From: a virus
Length of the DNA: 35,340 nucleotides
Strand: one strand, 5' to 3'
Virus record (IMG/VR): IMGVR_UViG_3300008110_005814
Location: 1 to 35,340 of that record
The notes under the pieces are model-generated. The model saw only the letters and a list, made by a program, of their open reading frames with translations. It searched no databases and was not told the origin of the DNA. The translations under genes and the position numbers were made by a program. Position 1 is the first letter of the stretch; each line of letters starts with the position of its first letter. Positions 1-7,072 of the stretch are shown piece by piece.

Positions 1-31
1 CTAATAATGATTTAACATTAAAATTTGCCAT
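1..31 (-). CDS. start of a gene cut by the left edge; probable major capsid protein (gp23) by position
   Basis: An ATG at 31-29 on the minus strand opens a reading frame that runs off the window, giving MANFNVKSLL as the only visible residues. The ten bases before the start are AAAAAACAAA, the same A-rich leader found before the gene starting at 33457. In T4-like phages the gene after the prohead core protein gp22 is the major capsid protein gp23, so this is the expected identity. Ten residues are too few to show it from sequence, so the call rests on gene order. Confidence 0.5.
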   Translation of the reverse strand, partial: MANFNVKSLL

Positions 32-41
32 TTTGTTTTTT
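32..41 (-). promoter_or_regulatory. A-rich translation start without Shine-Dalgarno
   Basis: Coding-strand AAAAAACAAA sits directly before the ATG at 31. The identical ten bases precede the ATG at 33457. No AGGAGG-like sequence is present. Confidence 0.45.
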
Positions 42-68
42 ATTTTTTAATTAATTTTTAATTACCAA

Positions 69-1130
69 TTATTTGATAATACCAGCTAATTTTTTAAATC
101 TGTCTGCTGCAGAATTATCTTCAGCGATAATTTGTTTTGCAGGTGCAGTAGATTGTGCTGGCTTTGATGCGTAACTTTCAGTAAGTTTAGTTGTAGTTTT
201 TCTAGTTGCAGTTGAACCAATTTTAAATGATTCTGCAATTGTAGTGTAAACTAATTTCACTTCTCTTACATTCTTTGTTCTGTCTAAAGTTTCAACAACA
301 TTAGTTTTTTGTTCGTTTGTTAAGTTGTATCCTCTGAACAATTTGTTCACATATAATAACTTAGCGTTTAGAAGATTTACTTCGTTGATAGTTTTCTTCA
401 AAGAAGAGATTACTTTGTACGCTTCACCTAATTCAGCTTCTTTTGCAGCTAATTCAGCAGAATGGTCTTCACCATCTTCTTCTTCAGTTACAGGAGCTTC
501 CTCTTCAGCTTCATCTCCGTATCCCATTTCTCTTAAGATTTCATCTAAATCGATTTCCTCTTCTTCTTCAACTGGTGCTTCTACTTCAGCTTCTTCTGCT
601 GCCGCTGGAGCCTCTTCTTCGTGCTCTTCTTCAGCAACAGGAGCTTCTTCATCAGCTTCTGCTTCCAATTCTTTGATGATTTCTTCGATGTCTAATTCAT
701 CTTCATCACCTTCTTCTTCGTTCATTGCTGAACCAGGAGTTGCCCCTGTTACGTCTTCTTCTTCTTCTTCACCTTCGGTGATACCTGCTACCTTTTCAGC
801 GTTTTCATCTTCTGAACCAACTTCTGCAGAAATTTTATCAACATCTGCTGCCGATAAATCATCTGTTTGTGCTGCTGAAGTGAAAACCGCTGCTGCTGGC
901 ATTTTAGTACCATCGCCTGTTCCGATTTCTGAAGATACTGCGTTCTCTTGAGTCATTTCTTCTTCTTCTTTCTCTTCTTCGCCTTCTAATTCTTCTTGTA
1001 ATTTTCTAGAAAGCATAGATTGAAGTTTAGGAGTGAATGCTTCTTCAAGAGCGATTTTTGCATTAGCTAAAGCAGTTTCTCTAACGGCCTTTGCGTCTGC
1101 AATTGCTTCTTTTAACAATTTGCTATTCAT
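69..1130 (-). CDS. gp22: prohead core scaffolding protein, gp22-like
   Basis: This 353-residue protein is extremely acidic: long runs of Glu and Asp fill roughly residues 44-60 and 105-230, with Ala/Pro/Val spacers. The first 40 residues are an alanine-rich helix and residues 230-310 look helical and less acidic. It ends in a basic DRFKKLAGIIK tail. T4 gp22 is the main scaffold of the prohead core, sits between gp21 and gp23, and is degraded by the gp21 protease; the order here (protease, bS21, this gene, then an unread gene) matches. Possible gp21 sites (Leu/Ile-x-Glu) occur near the C-terminus, for example KLTE and IIAE. Sequence similarity to T4 gp22 itself cannot be judged because of the low complexity, so the name rests on composition plus synteny. 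Confidence 0.72.
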   Translation of the reverse strand: MNSKLLKEAIADAKAVRETALANAKIALEEAFTPKLQSMLSRKLQEELEGEEEKEEEEMTQENAVSSEIGTGDGTKMPAAAVFTSAAQTDDLSAADVDKISAEVGSEDENAEKVAGITEGEEEEEDVTGATPGSAMNEEEGDEDELDIEEIIKELEAEADEEAPVAEEEHEEEAPAAAEEAEVEAPVEEEEEIDLDEILREMGYGDEAEEEAPVTEEEDGEDHSAELAAKEAELGEAYKVISSLKKTINEVNLLNAKLLYVNKLFRGYNLTNEQKTNVVETLDRTKNVREVKLVYTTIAESFKIGSTATRKTTTKLTESYASKPAQSTAPAKQIIAEDNSAADRFKKLAGIIK

Positions 1131-1149
1131 CTTAAATTTGTGAATTTGC

Positions 1150-1173
1150 TTGGACTAATGAAAGTGTGTCCAA
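1150..1173 (-). promoter_or_regulatory. hairpin in the leader of the gp22-like gene
   Basis: A perfect 6-bp inverted repeat TTGGAC/GTCCAA with a 12-base loop lies 20 to 43 bases before the ATG at 1130. It is one of two hairpins in this 146-base leader, the longest intergenic gap in the window. Role unknown; mRNA stability or translation control of an abundant scaffold protein is possible. Confidence 0.35.
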
Positions 1174-1197
1174 ATGATATTACTTGATTATAGGGTG

Positions 1198-1222
1198 ACC
1201 TCATATAAAAAAGTGATGAGGT
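1198..1222 (-). promoter_or_regulatory. hairpin in the leader of the gp22-like gene
   Basis: A perfect 7-bp inverted repeat ACCTCAT/ATGAGGT encloses an 11-base loop. Read on the minus strand the T-run is in the loop rather than after the stem, so it is not a standard intrinsic terminator. It lies between the bS21 gene and the gp22-like gene. Confidence 0.4.
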
Positions 1223-1237
1223 ATTCGAATCAATTAT

Positions 1238-1247
1238 ATATAAATAT
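1238..1247 (-). promoter_or_regulatory. recurrent 10-mer ATATTTATAT (candidate promoter element)
   Basis: The coding strand reads ATATTTATAT, 107 bases before the start of the gp22-like gene. The same ten bases recur at 4256, 7063 and 10205, each time in front of a gene. On the plus strand they contain TATAAATA, the T4 late-promoter core, but pointing away from the genes. Confidence 0.35.
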
Positions 1248-1276
1248 AATAAAACTTTGGAAAAAACAAATTTAAA

Positions 1277-1495
1277 TTAAAAATTATTTAAATATTTATT
1301 TTTTTTAATTGCTTTTTCTTTTTCCAATCTTTTTCGAACTGAGGGTTTTAAGTATTCTGCCCTATCTCTTAATTCTTTTACTATCCCTAATTTAAAGGAT
1401 TTATTTTTGAAAAGTTTTAATGCTCTTTCAAAATTTTTTTGTTGTTCATCTGAACTAGAACCTCTTGCTATTTTAATTTCAATTCTTACTGGCAT
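1277..1495 (-). CDS. rpsU: phage-encoded ribosomal protein bS21 homologue
   Basis: The 72-residue basic protein has the bS21 pattern: a short beta-like N-terminus (MPVRIEIKIARG), then ERALKLFKNK, a Gly before an ELRDRAEY helix, the KPSVRKR motif and a Lys-rich tail. In bacteria bS21 binds the small ribosomal subunit near the 16S 3' end and helps translation initiation. Homologues are known in several aquatic phages. The gene lies one base after the gp21 stop and before the gp22-like gene, so it should be expressed with head genes. A likely role is entering host ribosomes and biasing them toward phage mRNAs, many of which here lack Shine-Dalgarno sites; this role is inferred. Confidence 0.85.
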   Translation of the reverse strand: MPVRIEIKIARGSSSDEQQKNFERALKLFKNKSFKLGIVKELRDRAEYLKPSVRKRLEKEKAIKKNKYLNNF

Positions 1496-1496
1496 A

Positions 1497-2096
1497 CTAA
1501 CCCAACTCTTCTATTATTTCTCTTATTAAATGTTGAGACTTACACCATTCGCCACAAACATCAGTTCCTATTCCTTCATTTAGTTGAACTTTAACTGATT
1601 CGTTTAGTGATTCCATAAATGCACCTTGTGTAGATGGGTTGGATACAAAATCCCATCCTATTAATTCAAAATCTTCTCCAACTTTTACTTTGTTTCCTCC
1701 CATAGATTCTACTGAACCCATTCCTCTTGATGATATACCTAAACGAATACCCGCTCTTAAAAGTTCTTTAAGGATGTTTCCAGATGGGGTTGGTAGTATT
1801 TCTACTACACCTACTACATCATCACCATTCCAAGAACACTCTCTAATGTTATGTGATACATTTTTAAGAGATACAACTGAGGATTCAGGATGGTCTAATT
1901 CCCCTAACGCTCTTTTTTCAGTAATTAATTGTTGGTATTTCTTTACTTCTCTTTCCAATATTTCTTTTGGATACACTCTACCATTTTGGTTCTGAGCATC
2001 GGCTCTTTGTAATACACCTTTAACCAAAACTACTCCATTTTCGTCTTCGTTAATCTTTCCCTCAAATAAGTGTGTTTCTATTAAAAGTGATTTCAT
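1497..2096 (-). CDS. gp21: prohead core protease, gp21-like
   Basis: The 199-residue protein has hallmarks of the T4 gp21 serine protease family: NGRVYPKEIL near residues 38-47, the catalytic-His motif GELDHPESS (His69) and the catalytic-Ser motif LGISSRGMGS (Ser122/123), followed by IGWDFVSNPS. In the T4 family this enzyme sits in the prohead core and cuts scaffold and head proteins after Leu/Ile-x-Glu, then digests itself. Leu-Ile-Glu and Leu-Phe-Glu in its own first 12 residues could be self-processing sites. It lies between head genes and about one base upstream of bS21. The length is close to the T4 family. Identification is firm. Confidence 0.93.
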   Translation of the reverse strand: MKSLLIETHLFEGKINEDENGVVLVKGVLQRADAQNQNGRVYPKEILEREVKKYQQLITEKRALGELDHPESSVVSLKNVSHNIRECSWNGDDVVGVVEILPTPSGNILKELLRAGIRLGISSRGMGSVESMGGNKVKVGEDFELIGWDFVSNPSTQGAFMESLNESVKVQLNEGIGTDVCGEWCKSQHLIREIIEELG

Positions 2097-2106
2097 TCGT
2101 TTTGAT

Positions 2107-2907
2107 TTATTTTAATAATCCAATTGCCATATCCTTAACTTCTCTTTCTGCTCCGGCTGCATATTTCTTATTACAAATTGCAATCGTATTTCCAGGTACA
2201 GGAATCATATACATCGGAATCATTTCGGTTACGAAAGTATATTTAATACCAGCTTTTTTTAATTCAGCTCCAACTCCCATAAATGAAGATGCTGCGGTTG
2301 CCGCTGCTTCAACTTTATCTAAATCTGCATCATATTTTCCTTCTGCAATTGTTCCTTCGTTTGGATATGCTTTATCAACTGCATTAAAGAATTCTTTCTT
2401 TTTTTCATCTGAATCTAATTCAGCAGGTGAATTGATTCCAAATTTATCCATCACACCTTTGAAAACCTTTTGGTATTGAGTCATTTCTTCCTCAGTCATT
2501 TCCATTTTGGTTCTCAATTTATTTACAGATGCCGCCAAATTCATTTTATCTAATCCGATTGCATCAATAACTCTAGCTATAATTTGTAATTTTTGTTGGT
2601 TGTTCATCTTAACACCTTGCATCTTATCAGTTGCCTGGTCTAATTTTGATGCTACCGATGTTGGAATGTTAGCAGTATTCACATCAGATGCTGCTTCTTT
2701 ATGAATTTCTTTTAATCTTTCAGATACCCCACTCCACGCTTTTTCAACTTTATTAAAAAAGTCTTTCTTTTCATCATCGGATTTGAAATCAGCGGGTGAA
2801 TCTACACCATGCTTTTTAAGCATTGACTGGAAAAAGGATTGATAATCTTTTTCTTCTTGAAGAACTTCACCAACTAATGCTTTTAATTGTTCCTTAGTTA
2901 TTTTCAT
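2107..2907 (-). CDS. probable prohead/core protein with two internal repeats
   Basis: The 266-residue protein starts with MKITKEQLKALVGEVLQEE, a short amphipathic N-terminus seen in many marine phage structural proteins. It holds a repeat of about 37 residues twice, at 22-58 and 145-181, each with the pattern F..ML/V.K.G(V/I).SPA(D/E)...SD(D/E)KK.FF..V.KA. The C-terminal third (190-266) is Ala/Gly-rich with a hydrophobic stretch around TEMIPMYMIPVPGNT. Leu-Gln-Glu at 16-18 and Ile-Ala-Glu before Gly190 fit gp21 cleavage sites, which would release the C-terminal part. It occupies the place of T4 gp67/gp68 between portal and protease. A head-core role is inferred from position; no enzyme motif is visible. 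Confidence 0.65.
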   Translation of the reverse strand: MKITKEQLKALVGEVLQEEKDYQSFFQSMLKKHGVDSPADFKSDDEKKDFFNKVEKAWSGVSERLKEIHKEAASDVNTANIPTSVASKLDQATDKMQGVKMNNQQKLQIIARVIDAIGLDKMNLAASVNKLRTKMEMTEEEMTQYQKVFKGVMDKFGINSPAELDSDEKKKEFFNAVDKAYPNEGTIAEGKYDADLDKVEAAATAASSFMGVGAELKKAGIKYTFVTEMIPMYMIPVPGNTIAICNKKYAAGAEREVKDMAIGLLK

Positions 2908-2912
2908 ACAAA

Positions 2913-3365
2913 TTACTTTTTAAGATAGGTCACATTTTTACCAATTTTCGATAACCTCTCTCTTATTCTATAAATATGGTGATTAGTTCTTTTCCAAAAA
3001 TTTTCACCTTTCATAGCATTTTCTTTTTTAATCTTACCATACCATTCTAAAAATTTTTCAATTTCGTCCAATTTTCGGCGAGTTTCTCTAATACCTAATC
3101 CTATTTTTTGGTTAGGTGTAAGAGTATTATCTAATCTTAATTTATGGAATCGATTTTCAGTAAGAGATGAATAACCAGTCAATGCGGCCATTCTTTTTAC
3201 ATAATCAGATGTATGTTTGCCATCTTTAGCAAATGCACGAGGAGTATCATATCCCGCAACATCACCTGTCGTTGTTACTTCTTTTTTTAACTCTTCCTCT
3301 TCTTCTTTTAATTCGGAAAGTATTTCTTTAATCTTATTTTTTAACGCTTCTAGCTGATTTGACAT
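2913..3365 (-). CDS. conserved phage head-region protein, function unknown
   Basis: This 150-residue charged protein has an N-terminal coiled-coil-like Glu/Lys helix (residues 1-30), a segment VTTTGDVAGYDTPRAF (about 29-44) of a kind that recurs in T4-like phage head-region proteins, and a basic helical C-terminus. It overlaps the gene at 3334-4212 by 32 bases and is followed five bases later by the repeat-containing core protein, so the three are probably translated together. The position between portal and protease suggests a role in head assembly. No catalytic motif or membrane segment is visible. Confidence 0.6.
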   Translation of the reverse strand: MSNQLEALKNKIKEILSELKEEEEELKKEVTTTGDVAGYDTPRAFAKDGKHTSDYVKRMAALTGYSSLTENRFHKLRLDNTLTPNQKIGLGIRETRRKLDEIEKFLEWYGKIKKENAMKGENFWKRTNHHIYRIRERLSKIGKNVTYLKK

Positions 3366-4212
3366 TTCTAATTTCCTTTAGTAATTCGTATGTAAGCATT
3401 AAAACTGAAACTTGTTTCTCACTATTTTCTTTCAAAAAGTTATCAGATTTAAATAACTTAACCATTTCCGTTATTTTAATTTTAGTTACTTTATCGGTAA
3501 TGTCTTTGGATTCCGAAATCAAAGAAGTTAATACCTTCTTTGCCTCTTCACTAATAAATTTGGAGAATGTGGAAGTATTAGAAACATTATTAATAAATTC
3601 TCTTAAAAGACCTTTTTGAGAATCATCTAAATTTGAATATTTTGAGTTGAAATTTTCAATTAATAACTTATAAGTTAGTAATCTTAAATCTTCGGATTGT
3701 TTTTTAAACTCTTCGTATAACTTATCCTGAGGTTTGTTTGAAAGTTTTTTAGTAGTAATGTGCTCTAAAATAGTATTGTTAGAATCGATAAAATCTCTAA
3801 TTTCTACTTTTCTACCGTGTATTTTACTTTCAAATATTTTGTAAATGGAAGCCAATAACTTATAGTTTTGTAAATTAGATGAAAGGAACTTTTCTAACTC
3901 ATAAGATTCCTTAATCGTTCTAATAAGATTATACTTCTCCTTTGCAAGTTTTGATTCATCTAATTTCTTTCTCTCTTCTACCACTTCTGATAAAAAGAGT
4001 TTAGCATCATCTGAATTAGAGAATTTCTCTTTTGTTATCCAATTATATAATTTTAATTCTTTTGCTAACTCTCTTTTGGAATTAAAGAATTCTTTAATAA
4101 TTTTTTCCGACAGGTTTTTATTTGTGTTGGATAACACCTCTTGTGTGATTTGTTTTACCAACAATTCAAATAAAATAGCTGTATTTTTAAACTTTGAGTG
4201 TTTAACTTTCAT
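3334..4212 (-). CDS. conserved helical phage protein, function unknown
   Basis: The 292-residue protein is almost entirely helical and Lys/Glu/Leu-rich. Its start, MKVKHSKFKNTAILFELLVKQIT, resembles the N-terminus of an uncharacterised protein found next to the portal gene in marine T4-like phages (recalled, not checked). It has no Cys-rich, nucleotide-binding or membrane motif. It is the first gene after the portal gene in transcription order, behind a 78-base gap with an 18-base palindrome and the 10-mer ATATTTATAT, so a transcript may begin here. A head-assembly role is suggested only by its neighbours. Confidence 0.55.
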   Translation of the reverse strand: MKVKHSKFKNTAILFELLVKQITQEVLSNTNKNLSEKIIKEFFNSKRELAKELKLYNWITKEKFSNSDDAKLFLSEVVEERKKLDESKLAKEKYNLIRTIKESYELEKFLSSNLQNYKLLASIYKIFESKIHGRKVEIRDFIDSNNTILEHITTKKLSNKPQDKLYEEFKKQSEDLRLLTYKLLIENFNSKYSNLDDSQKGLLREFINNVSNTSTFSKFISEEAKKVLTSLISESKDITDKVTKIKITEMVKLFKSDNFLKENSEKQVSVLMLTYELLKEIRNVKSARSVKK

Positions 4213-4237
4213 TACAAACGTCTGTTTTACAATTATA

Positions 4238-4255
4238 TATGTAAATATTTACATA
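4238..4255. promoter_or_regulatory. 18-base perfect palindrome
   Basis: TATGTAAATATTTACATA reads the same on both strands and lies 26 to 43 bases before the ATG at 4212, next to the 10-mer at 4256. Its symmetry suits a dimeric DNA-binding protein. Base composition is AT-rich, so chance is possible. Confidence 0.4.
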
Positions 4256-4265
4256 ATATAAATAT
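4256..4265 (-). promoter_or_regulatory. recurrent 10-mer ATATTTATAT (candidate promoter element)
   Basis: Coding-strand ATATTTATAT lies in the gap between the portal gene and the gene starting at 4212, directly beside the 18-base palindrome. It is identical to the copies at 1238, 7063 and 10205. Confidence 0.35.
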
Positions 4266-4290
4266 CAAATAACTTAGGATTACTTAAAAT

Positions 4291-6198
4291 TTATATGTCT
4301 GTCAATATATTTTTATCATCTAATAAAGAACCGCTATCATCATTTGATATATCGGTATCCTCATTAATCATCTTTTTACTATTATTTTTATCGTAACGTG
4401 ATTGTATTTTTTTCCTAATTGTATCTTTTATAAACTTTTCCTTTTCAGATACATTTTTTAGTTTAGATACCAATCTTTCTTTTCGTGTTTCTCTTCCGAA
4501 GTTTCTCGTAATGTCATCTTTACCCAATGGGTCTCTACCAAATGCATTATCATCAGTTCCTCTATCTCCAGCCTCTGCCGGTCTTCCACCTTTTTTACCA
4601 TTCTCCGCACTTGTTTCAGCCTTATCCTTTATTACGGGTTCTCCCTCCTGCACCGGTTGTTCTTCTTGTTGAGGTTCTTCTTGTGGTTGTCCCGGTTGAG
4701 GTTGTTGTGGTTGAGCCTGTTCCTCTTCGTATGGATCAACTCCCTCATTTTCTATTTTGTTTAATCTATTCAAATCAAATGTATCAGTTACAACATCTTC
4801 TTTGTTTAAATCAATTTCTTCATCAGATAATTTGAATATGTTTTTATAAATCCAATCGTTAGAAATCATTTTTAAGGCCTTCATATCAGTTGCCAATCTA
4901 ACTTTCTCCGTCCATAAGTTTATTTTCTCTTGCTCATAGATTGTAGATGGATTAGTTAATTCTAATTGGAAATCAACTACATCTCCCCCTTCAAATCCAT
5001 TTGCAATAAGGTGAGCAATTGCAACTTGTGTTAATTCCGATACTACAACTCTTTGAATTCTCTCAATCGTTCTAGCAAATCGTATATCCTCCGCCGCCAA
5101 AGTTGCTTTACCATTTATATCCTCTTCATATCCTAAGAACGCCTTTGGAACTTTTAAGGCTGCAAATAATTTTGCTTTTAAGTAATCTATATCTTCTATC
5201 GCAGAATAATTTAGACCATTAAGGGTATCAATTTGAGTTCCACTATCTCCACCTCTCACCGGCATAAAAAAATCTTCGGTGATGTTCATCATATTATATT
5301 TAAGATTATAATCCCCCGTCTTCTGATCTTGGAATGGGGTTTTCTTAATCTTATTTATAATTTTTTGCATATAGTTATCTACCTCTTGCGGTGGTATATT
5401 ACCTATATCGATTTTGAATATTCTTTTTTCAGGTGCTCTCATAATACGATGTATCATCATCGCATCTTCCATTAGGGTAATTTGTTTCCACAATCTTCTT
5501 GCATTCTCAATCATAGATTTACCATAAGGTAAATAATTGGTATCGGAATACAAACGGAAATGAGCCATCTCATAGTTATCGTATTCCTTTTTACCTAAAT
5601 AATCAGGATCGACTGTGAATTTAATACCCGCTTCATGTCTATTGATTCTAGATGGATCGTGTGGATTTTCGGTTCTCTGTGTATGATATACCGATTGTGG
5701 GAATACATTAACAACTCCCTCTCCCTCTACTATTTCCAAAGTTAAAAATTGGTCACCGTATTTTGCTAAGTTTCTAACCCACGGCCATAGATTAAATTCT
5801 ATGTTCATTATATCATAGAATAGATTATGTAAAACTTCCTTAACATTTTGGTTTGAAGTTTTAATAGTCAATACATCTCCAAATTCATTTTTAGTTGTTG
5901 ATTCATCGGCGTATATATCTAATGCCGATGCTATAATCGGGTCTTGATCCATTGCATCGTAATCCAAAAACAACTCTCTTCTGATTGTTTGGTATGAGAG
6001 TTGAGATTGTAATGCATTGTATTGGTAGCCAGTTTGTAGTTTATAGAATCTATCCTTAACCGTTTTTAGATTCGATAAAGCCTGACTATTTTCAGTATCA
6101 ACAACTTTCGTTTTTCCATCTTCTCTTCTAACAATAACATTAGTAGAGAACAATTTTCTCATTCTTTCGAAAAACGAATTATTATTTTTTTCTGCCAT
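4291..6198 (-). CDS. gp20: portal protein, gp20-like
   Basis: The 635-residue protein matches the T4 gp20 family: ALDIYADESTT near residue 90, the WPWVRNLAKYGDQF segment, MRAPEKRIFKIDIGNIPP, and the well-kept IEDIDYLKAKLFAALKVPKAFLGYEE stretch (given here only as landmarks in the middle of the protein). Gp20 forms the dodecameric ring at one head vertex through which DNA is packed. The tail beyond about residue 490 is a low-complexity Gln/Pro/Glu-rich linker followed by charged helices; such tails vary among phages. The start lies behind AAAACAAATAAA, a leader shared exactly with the gene at 33210. One base separates it from the cupin-like gene. Identification is firm. Confidence 0.93.
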   Translation of the reverse strand: MAEKNNNSFFERMRKLFSTNVIVRREDGKTKVVDTENSQALSNLKTVKDRFYKLQTGYQYNALQSQLSYQTIRRELFLDYDAMDQDPIIASALDIYADESTTKNEFGDVLTIKTSNQNVKEVLHNLFYDIMNIEFNLWPWVRNLAKYGDQFLTLEIVEGEGVVNVFPQSVYHTQRTENPHDPSRINRHEAGIKFTVDPDYLGKKEYDNYEMAHFRLYSDTNYLPYGKSMIENARRLWKQITLMEDAMMIHRIMRAPEKRIFKIDIGNIPPQEVDNYMQKIINKIKKTPFQDQKTGDYNLKYNMMNITEDFFMPVRGGDSGTQIDTLNGLNYSAIEDIDYLKAKLFAALKVPKAFLGYEEDINGKATLAAEDIRFARTIERIQRVVVSELTQVAIAHLIANGFEGGDVVDFQLELTNPSTIYEQEKINLWTEKVRLATDMKALKMISNDWIYKNIFKLSDEEIDLNKEDVVTDTFDLNRLNKIENEGVDPYEEEQAQPQQPQPGQPQEEPQQEEQPVQEGEPVIKDKAETSAENGKKGGRPAEAGDRGTDDNAFGRDPLGKDDITRNFGRETRKERLVSKLKNVSEKEKFIKDTIRKKIQSRYDKNNSKKMINEDTDISNDDSGSLLDDKNILTDI

Positions 6199-6210
6199 TT
6201 TATTTGTTTT
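6199..6210 (-). promoter_or_regulatory. A-rich translation start without Shine-Dalgarno
   Basis: Coding-strand AAAACAAATAAA directly precedes the portal ATG. The same twelve bases precede the ATG at 33210, a gene of unrelated sequence 27 kb away, and both continue with ATGGC. Confidence 0.45.
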
Positions 6211-6472
6211 CTATAATTCTGATAATCAAATTACCATTTCCTTTAATTACTCTATGAAACTTATGATTTTTTATTTCAATTTGTTTCCCTTCTATCAAAT
6301 CAATTGGTAATTCATTATCTAATTGAATTTTCCAATTTTTTCCTCCTAAAACTAAAAGGGTTCTATCCCACTCATCCTGATGCCACAATAACTCCCTTTC
6401 ATCTATATCTCCTTTAAATAACCTATATCTTTTGTTTTCGTTTATGAATACATCTATATACTTTTCCTCCAT
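6200..6472 (-). CDS. small cupin-like phage protein
   Basis: The 90-residue protein has a short beta-strand pattern with ELLWHQDEWDRTLLVLGGKNW (residues about 27-47), then QLDNELPIDLIEGKQIEI and FHRVIKGNGNLIIRI. The spaced His residues and Gly turns resemble a minimal cupin barrel. Similar small proteins with a WHxDxxDR...W..Q.DNELP pattern occur next to packaging genes in marine T4-like phages; this is from memory. It sits between the portal and the gene at 6512-7060. The function is not known; metal or ligand binding by the barrel is possible. Confidence 0.6.
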   Translation of the reverse strand: MEEKYIDVFINENKRYRLFKGDIDERELLWHQDEWDRTLLVLGGKNWKIQLDNELPIDLIEGKQIEIKNHKFHRVIKGNGNLIIRIIENK

Positions 6473-6482
6473 ATCAAATCTA

Positions 6483-6496
6483 TGAATAATTATTCA
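6483..6496. promoter_or_regulatory. 14-base perfect palindrome
   Basis: TGAATAATTATTCA lies in the 39-base gap before the cupin-like gene starting at 6472. It could be a protein-binding site or a weak hairpin; the AT-rich context makes chance plausible. Confidence 0.25.
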
Positions 6497-6511
6497 AATT
6501 TCCAACTATTC

Positions 6512-7060
6512 TTACCAATATCTATAAGCCGGTTCTGATAAACCCAACTGCTTAGCATACTTTGGTAGATTACACGCCCACCATCTTGCGGAGGTTTTAT
6601 CCTTTTCGGTATCACAATTGTGTCTCGCCGCAAAAGCCTTACTCGCTTCCAAATCGTTTATCTTCACTTTAAGACCGGTTGTATCTCCCCAAGCTACTTT
6701 CTTTACACTATCACCATCTTTAACATAAACGTAGAACTTTTTAGGCCCACCTTTTTTAGGCTCATTTAATTCAACCTCTTTTCCCTGATGTTCAGCTTCT
6801 AAAATAGGAAAATCTAACCATACTTCCTTACCTTCATAAATTCCCTTTTCACCTAAATCAGTTTCTTTTACAAACCACTTATCTTGTGCATTTTCTAAAA
6901 CTAACTTATTCTCATTAAATAGTTCTCTTGCACTTCTAAACATTTCAAAATACTTAGTCGAACCGTATCTATAAATGGATTCGTGAATAGGAGTCCCCAC
7001 TTTTTGGTGGTATCTTAACCCTTCATTTATTGTTTCTATATTTTCTGCTATAATTTTCAT
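6512..7060 (-). CDS. conserved phage protein, possible processed head protein
   Basis: I place the start at the ATG at 7060 (182 residues, MKIIAENIETINEG). An in-frame ATG at 7084 would add eight hydrophobic residues and overlap the terminase by 13 bases, and the 10-mer ATATTTATAT lies between the two. The N-terminus ends in Ile-Asn-Glu-Gly, which fits a gp21 cleavage site after a short targeting peptide. The C-terminal half contains KKFYVYVKDGD, KVAWGDTTGLKVKI and FAARHNCD followed by ARWWACNLP, a pattern with one Cys after ARH and one in WWAC that I associate with an uncharacterised domain of marine phages. It lies between terminase and portal, where T4 has the tail sheath and tube. Function unknown. 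Confidence 0.65.
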   Translation of the reverse strand: MKIIAENIETINEGLRYHQKVGTPIHESIYRYGSTKYFEMFRSARELFNENKLVLENAQDKWFVKETDLGEKGIYEGKEVWLDFPILEAEHQGKEVELNEPKKGGPKKFYVYVKDGDSVKKVAWGDTTGLKVKINDLEASKAFAARHNCDTEKDKTSARWWACNLPKYAKQLGLSEPAYRYW

Positions 7061-7062
7061 AC

Positions 7063-7072
7063 ATATAAATAT
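7063..7072 (-). promoter_or_regulatory. recurrent 10-mer ATATTTATAT (candidate regulatory element)
   Basis: Coding-strand ATATTTATAT ends two bases before the ATG at 7060 and overlaps the last base of the terminase stop region. Such a short distance is awkward for a promoter of this gene unless the transcript is leaderless or the motif has another role. Confidence 0.35.

Noticed and set aside
443-676. Plus-strand Leu/Gln-rich frame
   Set aside because: Also a shadow of the low-complexity scaffold gene.
325-951. Plus-strand frame of about 208 residues, Ser/Ala-rich
   Set aside because: It is the mirror of the Glu/Asp-rich scaffold gene; GAA/GAT codons read backward give Ser-rich protein. No leader or family match.
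1198-1222. Intrinsic terminator after the bS21 gene
   Set aside because: The stem is only 7 bp and the T-run is in the loop, not after the stem.
4527-4835. Plus-strand frame opposite the portal gene
   Set aside because: It mirrors the Gln/Pro-rich tail of the portal protein and has low complexity.
5352-5359. TATAAATA on the minus strand (T4 late-promoter core in the right direction)
   Set aside because: It lies inside the portal gene with no start behind it and is a likely chance match in AT-rich DNA.
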